9,656 nt of DNA from JAXDLK01 sp034666665. GTDB taxonomy: Bacteria > Desulfobacterota > Binatia > JACPRU01. The position numbers and the translations under genes were made by a program. The stretch lies in the NCBI GenBank assembly GCA_034666665.1, contig JAXDLK010000318.1, forward strand, positions 1-9,656. Direction: 5' to 3'. The notes under the pieces are model-generated. The model worked only from the letters and a program-made list of their open reading frames with translations. It did not search any database and had not been told where the DNA came from. Below are positions 1-6,789 of the stretch, in pieces (position 1 is the first letter of the stretch; every line of letters starts with the position of its first letter).

Positions 1-49
1 CTACGCCGAGGTCTACGAAGGGCTCGCGCGCGCGCGCGCCGCCAGCTGA
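1..49 (+). CDS. C-terminal end of a truncated gene, possibly a glycosyltransferase
   Basis: Reading from base 2, the frame gives YAEVYEGLARARAAS and then stops at TGA (47-49). The rest of the gene lies left of the window. A tail of the form Y-x-x-x-Y-x-x-L followed by a short charged or alanine-rich end is common at the C-terminus of GT4-type glycosyltransferases. In XrtA loci a sugar transferase often lies just upstream of the amidotransferase. Both points are suggestive only, since fifteen residues cannot identify a family. The stop is 15 bases before the next start, which fits co-transcription with the amidotransferase gene. Confidence 0.45.
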   Translation, partial: YAEVYEGLARARAAS

Positions 50-64
50 CGGAGATCGCTCATC

Positions 65-1921
65 ATGTGCGGAATCGCCGGACAGCTCGCGCTTCGACCC
101 GACGTCACCATCGACCGTGCCGAGGTCGAGCGGATGACGCACGCGATGAAGCATCGCGGGCCCGACGATCATGGCTTCTACTTCGAGGCCGCCGACCGCG
201 TCGCGCTGGGCATGCGGCGCCTCGCGGTCATCGACCTCGTCACGGGTCGGCAGCCGGTCTTCAACGAGGACGGCGCGATCGCGTGCGTCTTCAACGGAGA
301 GATCTACAATTTCCCCGAGCTTCGTACGGAGCTCGAGCGCAAGGGCCACGAGTTCCGCACTCATACCGATACCGAGGTCATCGTCCACCTCTACGAGGAG
401 GAAGGCGTCGACTGCGTGCGGCGGCTGCGAGGGATGTTCGCGTTCGCGCTTTGGGATTCCCGCGCCGAGCGCCTGGTCGTCGCGCGCGACCGCCTGGGGA
501 AGAAGCCGCTCTACTACGAGGAGCTCGCCGGACGGCTTTCGTTCGCGTCCGAGATCGGCGCGCTGCCACCGCGGCGGCGCGAGGTGGATCTCGCTGCGCT
601 CGATCTCTATCTGACCCATTCGTACGTTCCGGCGCCGTTCTCGATTCACCGGACGATCCGCAAGCTGCCGCCGGCGCACGTGCTCGTCTCCAAGCAGGGC
701 CGGATCCGCGTCGAACGCTACTGGAGCGTCGCGCTGGCGCCCGCCTGGGATGCGTCGCGCGAGGAGCTCCTCCGGCGGCTCCGTGACGAGCTCGAGGAAG
801 CCGTACGGATTCGGCTGATCAGCGACGTACCGCTCGGGTGCTTTCTCAGTGGCGGCGTCGACTCGAGCACGATCGTGGCGATCATGAGCGGCCTCGGCGC
901 GAAGCCGGTGCGGACCTTCTCGATCGGCTTCTCGTCCAGCCGCTACGACGAGCTCGAGCACGCCCGCGCGGTCGCCGAGCGGTTCGGCACGGAGCATCAC
1001 GAGTTCGTCGTGGAGCCCGATGCGGTGGCCGTGCTGCCCGAGATCGCTCGCCACTTCGGTGAGCCCTACGGCGACTCGTCCGCGCTGCCGGTCTGGTACG
1101 TGTCCAAGCTCGCGCGCGAGCACGTGACCGTCGCGTTGAACGGGGACGGCGGCGACGAGCTCTTCGCCGGCTACGCTTGGTATCGGACCGCGGAGCGCCT
1201 CGAGCGGCTCGCCCGGTTCCTGCCGAGAATCGTGGCGGAACGGTTCTCGCGCGCGTCGGGCGACGGCAACGGACGCGTCGCGCGTCTGGTGCGCCGCCTC
1301 GCGATGGAGCCGGCGGACCGGTTCGCGAGCCTCCGGCGTTTCCTCGAGCCCGAGGAGAGACGTGGCCTCTATTCACCCGCGTTCCTCGCCGGACGTGGCG
1401 GTGAAGCGGATGGGTATCTCTCCCGCCTGTACGCCGGCAACGGCGACGCGGACGCCGTCGCGCGCATGCTGCGCGTCGACATCGAGACCTACCTTCCCGA
1501 AGACTTGCTGGTGAAGGTCGATCGCATGACGATGGCGCACTCGCTCGAAGGGCGCTCGCCGCTCTTGGACCACGAGCTGGTCGAGTTCTGTGCGCGCATT
1601 CCGTCGCGCTTCAAGACGGGCGGCGGAGGATCGAAGCTGCTGATGCGCGACGCCGTGCGCGAGCTCTTTCCACCGGGCTTTCTCGACCGACCGAAGATGG
1701 GCTTCAGCATCCCCGTCGCCGAATGGCTGCGAGCCGATCTCGCCGGCGAACTCGCGCGCCGCGTCGGCGCGGGACCGTTGGTGGAGAGCGGCTGGTTTTC
1801 CCCGGCGGGCCTGCACGCGGTCATCGAGGAGCACCGATCGCGCCGCCGCGACCGCAGCGCGATCCTGTGGAACCTCTTGATGCTCGCTCAGTGGATGGAG
1901 GTCTCCGGAGGCGCCGGATGA
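65..1921 (+). CDS. asnB: Asparagine synthase-like amidotransferase of the XrtA/PEP-CTERM type
   Basis: A 618-residue two-domain enzyme. Residues 1 to about 210 form a class II glutamine amidotransferase domain. Cys2 in MCGIAG is the nucleophile, and the other expected parts are RRLAVID (51-57), NGEIYN (77-82) and Asp102 in HTDTEV. Residues from about 235 form the ATP-pyrophosphatase synthetase domain, with the PP-loop SGGVDSS (262-268) and NGDGGDELFAGY (359-370). Known chemistry of the family is that glutamine-derived ammonia is passed to an AMP-activated carboxylate. Length and context match the amidotransferase regularly found in exosortase A exopolysaccharide loci (around 630 residues), where the acceptor is probably a sugar acid or other precursor rather than free aspartate; that substrate is inference. 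The ATG at 65 is set by the N-terminal Cys requirement and by GGAG at 51-54, ten bases upstream. The stop overlaps the next start (ATGA, 1918-1921), indicating translational coupling. All key residues are present, so it should be active. Confidence 0.93.
   Translation: MCGIAGQLALRPDVTIDRAEVERMTHAMKHRGPDDHGFYFEAADRVALGMRRLAVIDLVTGRQPVFNEDGAIACVFNGEIYNFPELRTELERKGHEFRTHTDTEVIVHLYEEEGVDCVRRLRGMFAFALWDSRAERLVVARDRLGKKPLYYEELAGRLSFASEIGALPPRRREVDLAALDLYLTHSYVPAPFSIHRTIRKLPPAHVLVSKQGRIRVERYWSVALAPAWDASREELLRRLRDELEEAVRIRLISDVPLGCFLSGGVDSSTIVAIMSGLGAKPVRTFSIGFSSSRYDELEHARAVAERFGTEHHEFVVEPDAVAVLPEIARHFGEPYGDSSALPVWYVSKLAREHVTVALNGDGGDELFAGYAWYRTAERLERLARFLPRIVAERFSRASGDGNGRVARLVRRLAMEPADRFASLRRFLEPEERRGLYSPAFLAGRGGEADGYLSRLYAGNGDADAVARMLRVDIETYLPEDLLVKVDRMTMAHSLEGRSPLLDHELVEFCARIPSRFKTGGGGSKLLMRDAVRELFPPGFLDRPKMGFSIPVAEWLRADLAGELARRVGAGPLVESGWFSPAGLHAVIEEHRSRRRDRSAILWNLLMLAQWMEVSGGAG
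1918..1921 (+). other. ATGA start/stop overlap, amidotransferase to glycosyltransferase
   Basis: The ATG of the glycosyltransferase (1918-1920) shares bases with the TGA of the amidotransferase (1919-1921). GGAGG at 1907-1911 lies inside the upstream gene. This arrangement usually means translational coupling and a single transcript. Confidence 0.85.
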
Positions 1922-3126
1922 TCGAGGGCTTGTTGTGGGGGAGCCTGCTGCTGCTCGCCTACACCTATGCAGGCTACCCGGTGCTGATCGCCGCCTGGGC
2001 GGCGTTCCGTCCGAACCCGCCGCGGCGCGGCGCGGTCGAACCGACCGTGTCCGTGGTCGTGGTGGCGCACGACGAGGCGGCGCAAGTCGCCGCGCGGCTC
2101 GAGAACCTTCTCGCGCTGCACTATCCCGCGGAGCGCCGGGAGATCGTGCTCGCGTCCGATGGCTCGACCGACGACACGGTCGCGATCGCGCGCGGGTTCG
2201 AGGCGGCCGGTGTCGTCGTACGCGCGTTTCCAGATCGTCGCGGCAAGGCGGCGGTGCTGAACGAGGTGGTGCCGCAGGCGAAGGGGGAGGTGGTCGTGCT
2301 CGGCGATTGCCGCCAGCGCTTCGAGCCGGCGGCGCTCCGCGCGCTCGTCGGCTGCTTTGCCGATCCCGCCGTCGGTGCGGTCAGCGGTGAGCTCGTCCTT
2401 GCCGGCGACGAGAGCGGTGTCGGCGAGGGTGTCGGCTTCTACTGGAGATATGAAAAATTCTTGCGCATTCGCGAGAGCTGCGTCGATTCGACGGTCGGTG
2501 CCACCGGTGCGATCTACGCGATCCGGAAGCAGGGCTTCGAGCCCATCCCGCCGGATACGCTGCTCGACGACGTGCTGATCCCGATGCGCATCGTGCGCCA
2601 GGGGGAGCGCAGCATCTTCGAGCGCGCCGCCGTGGCGCACGACCGCGTATCCACGCGCGCGGAAGAGGAGTTCACTCGAAAAGTGCGGACGATCGCGGGA
2701 AACTTCCAGCTGTTCGCGCACCATCCGTGGCTGCTCAGTCCCGCACGGAATCGGCTGTGGCTGCAGACCTGGTCGCACAAGGTGCTCCGGCTGGTGAGTC
2801 CGATGCTCCTCTTCGTCGCGCTCGCGGCGAGCGCTGCGCGCATCGATCAGCCCGCTGGCCGGTGGTTGTTCACGCTGCAGGTGTCGTTCTACGCGGTGGC
2901 CGCACTCGGATGGGGTCTCGGTCGATCGCGTTCGCGTGTTCCGCTGCTGGGAATCCCGTACGTGTTCTGTCTGCTGAACTGGACGACGGTCGTGGCCTTC
3001 TGGCGCTTCGTCACCCGCCGCCAGAGGGTGACGTGGGCGCGGTCGGTTCTTCCGCCCGATCTGCCGCCGACGGAACCGACCCGGGGCGGCGAGAGCAAGC
3101 CGTACGTCAGCGGGGAAGCGAGATGA
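1918..3126 (+). CDS. Membrane-bound family 2 glycosyltransferase
   Basis: A 402-residue GT-A type inverting glycosyltransferase of the BcsA/NodC-like class, expected in the inner membrane and facing the cytoplasm. One hydrophobic segment lies at residues 3-28. The catalytic region runs from about 42 to 270: TVSVVVVAHDE (43-53), ASDGSTDDT (79-87) for UDP-sugar binding, LGDCRQRF (128-135) at the DxD position, GATGAIYAIRK (194-204), a Leu-Asp-Asp acid motif (216-218) as likely catalytic base, and KVRTIAGNFQ (255-264) in place of the Q/RxxRW motif. Further membrane segments lie near 290-308, 316-335 and 341-364. ATG 1918 has GGAGG (1907-1911) six bases upstream and overlaps the amidotransferase stop by four bases; a longer frame starting further upstream has no such support. 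The likely role is exopolysaccharide chain synthesis; donor and acceptor cannot be told. The DxD site has only its first Asp, which I recall as common in this subfamily. The 3' end overlaps the opposing gene by 20 bases. Confidence 0.9.
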   Translation: MIEGLLWGSLLLLAYTYAGYPVLIAAWAAFRPNPPRRGAVEPTVSVVVVAHDEAAQVAARLENLLALHYPAERREIVLASDGSTDDTVAIARGFEAAGVVVRAFPDRRGKAAVLNEVVPQAKGEVVVLGDCRQRFEPAALRALVGCFADPAVGAVSGELVLAGDESGVGEGVGFYWRYEKFLRIRESCVDSTVGATGAIYAIRKQGFEPIPPDTLLDDVLIPMRIVRQGERSIFERAAVAHDRVSTRAEEEFTRKVRTIAGNFQLFAHHPWLLSPARNRLWLQTWSHKVLRLVSPMLLFVALAASAARIDQPAGRWLFTLQVSFYAVAALGWGLGRSRSRVPLLGIPYVFCLLNWTTVVAFWRFVTRRQRVTWARSVLPPDLPPTEPTRGGESKPYVSGEAR

Positions 3127-5035
3127 ACCCGAGGTAGGAGGCGGACGAGCGGTACACCTGCGCGTACTGCTTCGCCGACCAGATCTCCGCGGTGCCGCTG
3201 TCGGCGAGCCCCTGGAAGATCTGGTTTCCCTGCTCGAGGTACATGGTGTCGCCGGTCTTGTAGAAGGCGTATCCCCAGGCCGGGAGAATCAACCCACTCA
3301 GCACCGGGGCGGGATCCGTGTTCACGGTTCCGGCGGTGAGGTTCGCGTACTGGAAGCTCTTCACCGCGGGCAGCCACTGCGTGCTCCAGGTCCAGTCGAT
3401 GGACTTGAGAATCGCCGGGAGGATGCGAGCGTCGCCGATCACGCGGTCGTAGAGGATCAGTGCCTCGCAGAGGATCCCGGTCATGTAGTTCAGGGTGAAC
3501 GGCACGGCGACGAGCTCGCCCCCAGGCGACTCCCAGCGGCCGTCCGCCTTTTGCGCGGCGAGGATCACGTCGAGGAGCTTCTTCGCGTTCGCGGCGTGGT
3601 CGTCACCGAGGAACGTGGAGGCGACGAGCGCCATCAGGCCGTAGCCGGTCTCCCGCTGGTCCTGCCAGTGGAGCGCACGCTCGGCGAGCCGCGCATGCAT
3701 GTGAACGATCTTCCGCGCTTCTGCGTCCTGCATCTCGAGCGCGTAGATCGCGAGTCCGAGGGTCGCCATGCTGCGGTTCGGCGGGAGACTGCCGCGGAGC
3801 GATTCGTTCCCTGCGAGATAGGCTTCGATCTGCTGGTTCATCGGATCGTCACGCCAAGTCCGTGCCACGGCCCGCGCGCGGTCGCGCCAGTACGCGTCGC
3901 CGGTGCGGTAGTGCATCTGGTACAGCACGCGGGCGAGATCGTAGTAGTTCGAGTCCCAGATCCGGTCCGGAAACGCAGGGAAGGCGTCGGCGTAGGTGCG
4001 ACCCTTGGCGACCGCCGCCTGATCGAAGCGAGCCGCCGAGGGGACGCCGGTCTCGGTGCCGATCCTCGTCAGCGGTCCGGTGAGGATCTCGATCGGATCG
4101 CTGGTCGGCGGCACGGTCGTCGTCGGCGGGCGCGTCACGTAGTTGTGGACGGTGAACTCCGCCGACGCGTAGGCGACGTTTCCGCTGGTGTCGTAGGCGG
4201 CGACCTCGAACGTATGGCGACCGTCGCTCACGTCGTTCGAGTTCCACTCGTAGCTGAAGGAATCGCTGGGGAACTCGCCGAGCCAGGTACCGTCGAGCTC
4301 GAGGTCCATGACGGCCACTCCTGCCGGGTCGGTCGCGGAGGTGAGCAAGGTCACTGAGCCGGAGACGGAAGTGGGCATCGTCAGCGTCACCTGCGGGCCC
4401 GTGTAGTCGTTCGCCGGCCGGGTTGCGCGGTTCTGCACCACCACGTCGCGTGCGGCGGATCCAGAATTGCCGGTCGAATCGATCGCGACGGCTTCGATCC
4501 GATGGCTGCCGTTCGTGACCGCACGCGAATCCCACCGGTATTGGACGGATGCGCCGGGGAACTCGCCCACGCTCTGGCCGTCGACGAGGAGACGCGTCTT
4601 GGCGATCGTGTCGTCACCGGTCGCCGAGCTCACCACCGTCACCGCACCGGTCGCGGTGGCCGGTGCGTTCAGCACGACCACGGGACCGCGGTCATCGGCG
4701 GTGACCTCGACGTTCCGGCGGCGGGTGCGGCGGGCGCCTCCGCGGAGGATCGCGGTCGCGCGGACCTCGTGAATGCCCGCGCCGGCCGAGCTCGTGTCCC
4801 ATTCGTACCGGCATGGCGTCGAAGCACACGCGGCGACCGAGGTGCCGTCGATCTGGATCTCGAGCCGCTGAAGCCGGCGCGGGCGCCCCGCCGTCGCGAC
4901 GACCGACACCGAGCCCTGCGCCGGTGAGGGAACCGCCACGCTGACTGCAGGCGTTGCCGCGTGGGCAACGACCGCGTCGAGCGTGAGGGCGCTGAGAAGG
5001 CCGAGCATCAGGTGCCGATTTTTCGAGGTCTGCAT
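3107..5035 (-). CDS. Secreted protein with three Ig-like repeats and an alpha-helical C-terminal domain
   Basis: A 642-residue protein with a Sec signal peptide (residues 1-26: basic start, hydrophobic LMLGLLSALTL, cut after AHA). Three Ig-like repeats of the bacterial Ig type follow at about 28-112, 117-201 and 213-298. Each has a VDG/LDG turn, a W-[DN]-[TS] strand and a G-x-H strand; copies 2 and 3 also share GEFP and D-[ST]-[TS]-GN. A Pro/Thr-rich linker (301-313) leads to an unassigned domain at about 320-642. This is rich in amphipathic helices with many Trp, Tyr and His residues, and repeats a Y-[RK]-T-G-D-x-x-[WY] hairpin (376-383 and 592-599). That pattern resembles alpha/alpha-toroid hydrolases or lyases of polysaccharides, but I could not match a named family. 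There is no PEP-CTERM tail (the end is GFISLPR) and no lipobox. It lies opposite the exopolysaccharide genes, so an exopolysaccharide-acting or matrix-binding role is inferred. The start was chosen for its ribosome site and signal peptide; an in-frame GTG at 5077 is possible but adds 14 residues of atypical sequence. Confidence 0.85.
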   Translation of the reverse strand: MQTSKNRHLMLGLLSALTLDAVVAHAATPAVSVAVPSPAQGSVSVVATAGRPRRLQRLEIQIDGTSVAACASTPCRYEWDTSSAGAGIHEVRATAILRGGARRTRRRNVEVTADDRGPVVVLNAPATATGAVTVVSSATGDDTIAKTRLLVDGQSVGEFPGASVQYRWDSRAVTNGSHRIEAVAIDSTGNSGSAARDVVVQNRATRPANDYTGPQVTLTMPTSVSGSVTLLTSATDPAGVAVMDLELDGTWLGEFPSDSFSYEWNSNDVSDGRHTFEVAAYDTSGNVAYASAEFTVHNYVTRPPTTTVPPTSDPIEILTGPLTRIGTETGVPSAARFDQAAVAKGRTYADAFPAFPDRIWDSNYYDLARVLYQMHYRTGDAYWRDRARAVARTWRDDPMNQQIEAYLAGNESLRGSLPPNRSMATLGLAIYALEMQDAEARKIVHMHARLAERALHWQDQRETGYGLMALVASTFLGDDHAANAKKLLDVILAAQKADGRWESPGGELVAVPFTLNYMTGILCEALILYDRVIGDARILPAILKSIDWTWSTQWLPAVKSFQYANLTAGTVNTDPAPVLSGLILPAWGYAFYKTGDTMYLEQGNQIFQGLADSGTAEIWSAKQYAQVYRSSASYLGFISLPR

Positions 5036-5043
5036 CTTCGAGT

Positions 5044-5047
5044 CTCC
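5044..5047 (-). promoter_or_regulatory. Ribosome binding site that fixes the start of the minus-strand Ig-domain gene
   Basis: On the minus strand this reads GGAG, eight bases before the ATG at 5035-5033. It favours that ATG over the in-frame GTG at 5077-5075, and the protein from the ATG opens directly with a normal signal peptide. Confidence 0.6.
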
Positions 5048-5090
5048 GAGGAGAGCTCGATGCAGGAGTGGGGCCACGGCTAAGTAATTG

Positions 5091-5120
5091 ATAATTCATG
5101 AGCTTTGTTCGGCACGTCAA
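5091..5120 (-). promoter_or_regulatory. Candidate sigma70-type promoter of the minus-strand Ig-domain gene
   Basis: Read on the minus strand, a -35 box TTGACG (5120-5115; five of six to TTGACA) is followed after 18 bases by AATTAT (5096-5091; four of six to TATAAT). It sits in the only obviously AT-rich patch of the window (5081-5100). Transcription would start near 5084, leaving a leader of roughly 50 bases before the ATG at 5035. The match is good for -35 and fair for -10, and position and orientation agree with the gene. No start-site data are available. Confidence 0.45.
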
Positions 5121-5239
5121 AATCATGGCAGGTGCGGACATCACGGCGTGGCGAATTCTCGGCGCGGCGGTGAGCCGGGTTGGTGGCAGCCGCAGCGTTG
5201 GTTCCGCCGGGCCCCGTCTGTTACCTTCGATGGTGACCC

Positions 5240-6151
5240 GTGAGGATCTCAGGAGACACCCCGGGCGTATCGGTCTCCGCGAATCGGATGGTACTGGTCC
5301 GGGATTTCGGTGGCGTCGCGATCGGCATTGCGGCGATCGCCGGGCTCCTCGCGCTGCTATACGCCGACGTCGTCCGCGACATGGCGATCCAATGGTGGGA
5401 CGATCCCAACTACTCTCACGGCTTCTTGATCCCGCTCTTTTCGGCGTACGTGGTCTGGGAACGCCGTGAGCACCTTCGAGCGTTGCCGCCCGCAGGCAGT
5501 CCCTGGGGTCTCGGGCTGCTCGCCGGCGCCATGTCGCTTCTGGTCCTCGGCGTGATCGGGGGCGAGAACTTTCTCATGCGGAGCTCCCTGATCGTCGCGA
5601 TCGCGGGACTGGTGCTCTTCCATCGCGGGCGGCCGACGCTCGCGGCGATCGCGTTCCCGATCCTGTTCCTCTTCTTCATGGTTCCGCTCCCGGCGATTGC
5701 GTTCAACGCGATCGCGTTCCCCCTTCAAGGTCTCGCAGCCAAGAATGCGACCTGGACGATCGAGCAGCTCGGCATGCCGGTGCTGCGCGACGGCAACGTC
5801 ATCCATCTGAGTCAGATCTCGCTCGGAGTGACCGAAGCCTGCAGCGGCATCCGCTCGCTCGTGTCCCTGCTCGCGCTGGCGGTCGTCTGGGCGTACCTGA
5901 CGCTGCCCGGCGCTCTGTCGATGGCAGTCTTGGTGCTCGCGTCGGTTCCGATCACGATCCTGGCGAATGCGGCCCGCATCGTGCTGACCGCTCTCATCGG
6001 TCAGTGGTTCGGCGTCGAATACGCGCAGGGCTTCTTTCACGCGTTTTCCGGCTGGTTGATCTTCATCGTGGCGTTTCTCTGTCTGCTCGCGGTGCACGCC
6101 CTGCTTTCCCTCGGGCGATCGCTCCGGCAGCCGGCCACCGGACCCGCATGA
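5240..6151 (+). CDS. xrtA: Exosortase (transpeptidase-like membrane protease)
   Basis: A polytopic inner-membrane protein of 303 residues with about eight hydrophobic segments (roughly 22-42, 57-73, 88-107, 113-127, 133-165, 197-222, 225-254 and 264-290). It has the three marks of the exosortase/archaeosortase family: Cys201 in EACSGIRSL, Arg246 in NAARIVLT and His267 in GFFHAFSGW, forming the catalytic triad. NYSHGFLIP (57-65) is the usual N-terminal signature. Exosortases cleave, and are thought to transfer, secreted proteins with a C-terminal PEP-CTERM-like tail. The A subtype is inferred only from the neighbours (amidotransferase, EpsI, PrsT, PrsK), because the sequence alone does not fix it. 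The start is uncertain: GTG 5240 gives the longest frame, while ATG 5288 (residue 17) begins just before the first membrane segment; neither has a clear ribosome site. EpsI is not fused here but encoded by the next gene, overlapping by four bases. Confidence 0.93.
   Translation: MRISGDTPGVSVSANRMVLVRDFGGVAIGIAAIAGLLALLYADVVRDMAIQWWDDPNYSHGFLIPLFSAYVVWERREHLRALPPAGSPWGLGLLAGAMSLLVLGVIGGENFLMRSSLIVAIAGLVLFHRGRPTLAAIAFPILFLFFMVPLPAIAFNAIAFPLQGLAAKNATWTIEQLGMPVLRDGNVIHLSQISLGVTEACSGIRSLVSLLALAVVWAYLTLPGALSMAVLVLASVPITILANAARIVLTALIGQWFGVEYAQGFFHAFSGWLIFIVAFLCLLAVHALLSLGRSLRQPATGPA
6148..6151 (+). other. ATGA start/stop overlap, exosortase to EpsI
   Basis: The epsI ATG (6148-6150) overlaps the exosortase TGA (6149-6151). 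No strong ribosome site precedes it, so EpsI production probably depends on ribosomes finishing the exosortase, which would keep the two partners in step. Confidence 0.8.
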
Positions 6152-6789
6152 CGGGCTCGAGGCGGTTCGCCGCTTCCGCGGGCGTGCTGCTGTTCACGTT
6201 CGTGCTCCTGCGGTTCTTCGACGAGAGCGAGGCAGTGCCGCTCCGCAAGCCGCTGGCCTCCTTCCCGGATCGCATCGCCGAATGGCGCGGCCGCGAGACC
6301 ACCCTCTTCTCGGAAGACGTCCTGGACGTGCTCCGGCCCACGGACTACCTCATGCGGCGCTACCAGCACCCCTCCGGCGCGAGCCTGTGGCTGTACATCG
6401 GATACTGGGCCACGCAGCGGAAGGGAGCTCAGGTGCATTCGCCGAAGAACTGTCTGCCGGGCGGTGGCTGGGAGCCGCTCGAGGCGAGTCGCGTGCAGCT
6501 TCCGGTCGAGCCGAGCGGTACGATCGATGCGAACGAGTACCTGCTGCAGAACGGCGCCGAGCAGCAGCTCGTCGTCTACTGGTACCAATCCCGCGGCGAA
6601 ACCACGGCCAGCGAGATCGGCGGCAAGATCGCGCTGGTGCGGAACGCCATCCTGCACCACCGCACCGACGCGGCGGTGATCCGCGTGTCCACGGTCGAGC
6701 TCGGAGGCACCGCGAAGGCGATGTCGCCGCTGCTTCGAGGATTCGTTCGCGCGCTTCACCCGCGGCTGCCGGAGTTCCTGCCCGGGTGA
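6148..6789 (+). CDS. epsI: EpsI family protein (exosortase partner)
   Basis: A 213-residue protein of the EpsI/DUF3485 family. A single hydrophobic segment at residues 9-22 anchors it, with the rest probably periplasmic. Family marks are a WLYIGYWATQ strand (81-90), HSPKNCLPGGGW (97-108) with the conserved Cys102, and VVYWYQSRG (142-150). EpsI proteins occur beside exosortases or fused to their C-terminus; a role in exopolysaccharide assembly or in sorting is generally assumed, but the biochemistry is not established. The ATG at 6148 overlaps the exosortase TGA as ATGA, with no strong ribosome site, so translation is probably coupled. A longer frame in the same phase begins inside the exosortase gene but would add 48 residues without family character. 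The stop at 6787-6789 is 33 bases before the next start. Confidence 0.9.
   Translation: MTGSRRFAASAGVLLFTFVLLRFFDESEAVPLRKPLASFPDRIAEWRGRETTLFSEDVLDVLRPTDYLMRRYQHPSGASLWLYIGYWATQRKGAQVHSPKNCLPGGGWEPLEASRVQLPVEPSGTIDANEYLLQNGAEQQLVVYWYQSRGETTASEIGGKIALVRNAILHHRTDAAVIRVSTVELGGTAKAMSPLLRGFVRALHPRLPEFLPG

Larger units (their letters stand above)
5036..5239. other. Divergent intergenic region between the Ig-domain gene and the exosortase operon
   Basis: About 200 bases without a gene, separating divergent transcription units. It holds the ribosome site and candidate sigma70 promoter of the minus-strand gene. For the plus strand no convincing -35/-10 pair was seen: GATAAT at 5090-5095 resembles a -10 box but has no -35 partner. 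A weak -24/-12-like element lies at 5149-5163 (TGGC, with GG and GC separated by ten bases). This region should carry the control of the exosortase operon. Confidence 0.6.

Noticed and set aside
25..39. Alternating CG run of 15 bases
   Set aside because: It encodes Ala/Arg codons in the tail of the upstream gene. In GC-rich coding DNA this is expected and gives no evidence for a repeat element or regulatory site.
1888..2778. Open frame of about 296 codons on the minus strand opposite the glycosyltransferase
   Set aside because: Arg/Asp/Glu-rich shadow without motifs; the plus strand carries the full GT2 motif set.
3551..4357. Open frame of about 268 codons on the plus strand opposite the Ig-domain gene
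   Set aside because: Arg/Val/Gly-rich with no domain pattern. The minus strand has a signal peptide, three periodic Ig-like repeats and a ribosome site.
5142..5150. Small palindrome CACG-G-CGTG in the intergenic region
   Set aside because: Four-base arms occur often by chance in GC-rich DNA, and there is no second copy that would suggest an operator.
5199..5227. TTGGTT and TTACCT with 17-base spacing as a possible promoter for the exosortase operon
   Set aside because: Only three and two of six bases match the sigma70 consensus; no better than chance.
5357..6097. Open frame of about 246 codons on the minus strand opposite the exosortase gene
   Set aside because: It is highly charged, low in hydrophobic structure and without motifs; the plus-strand exosortase has its full catalytic triad.
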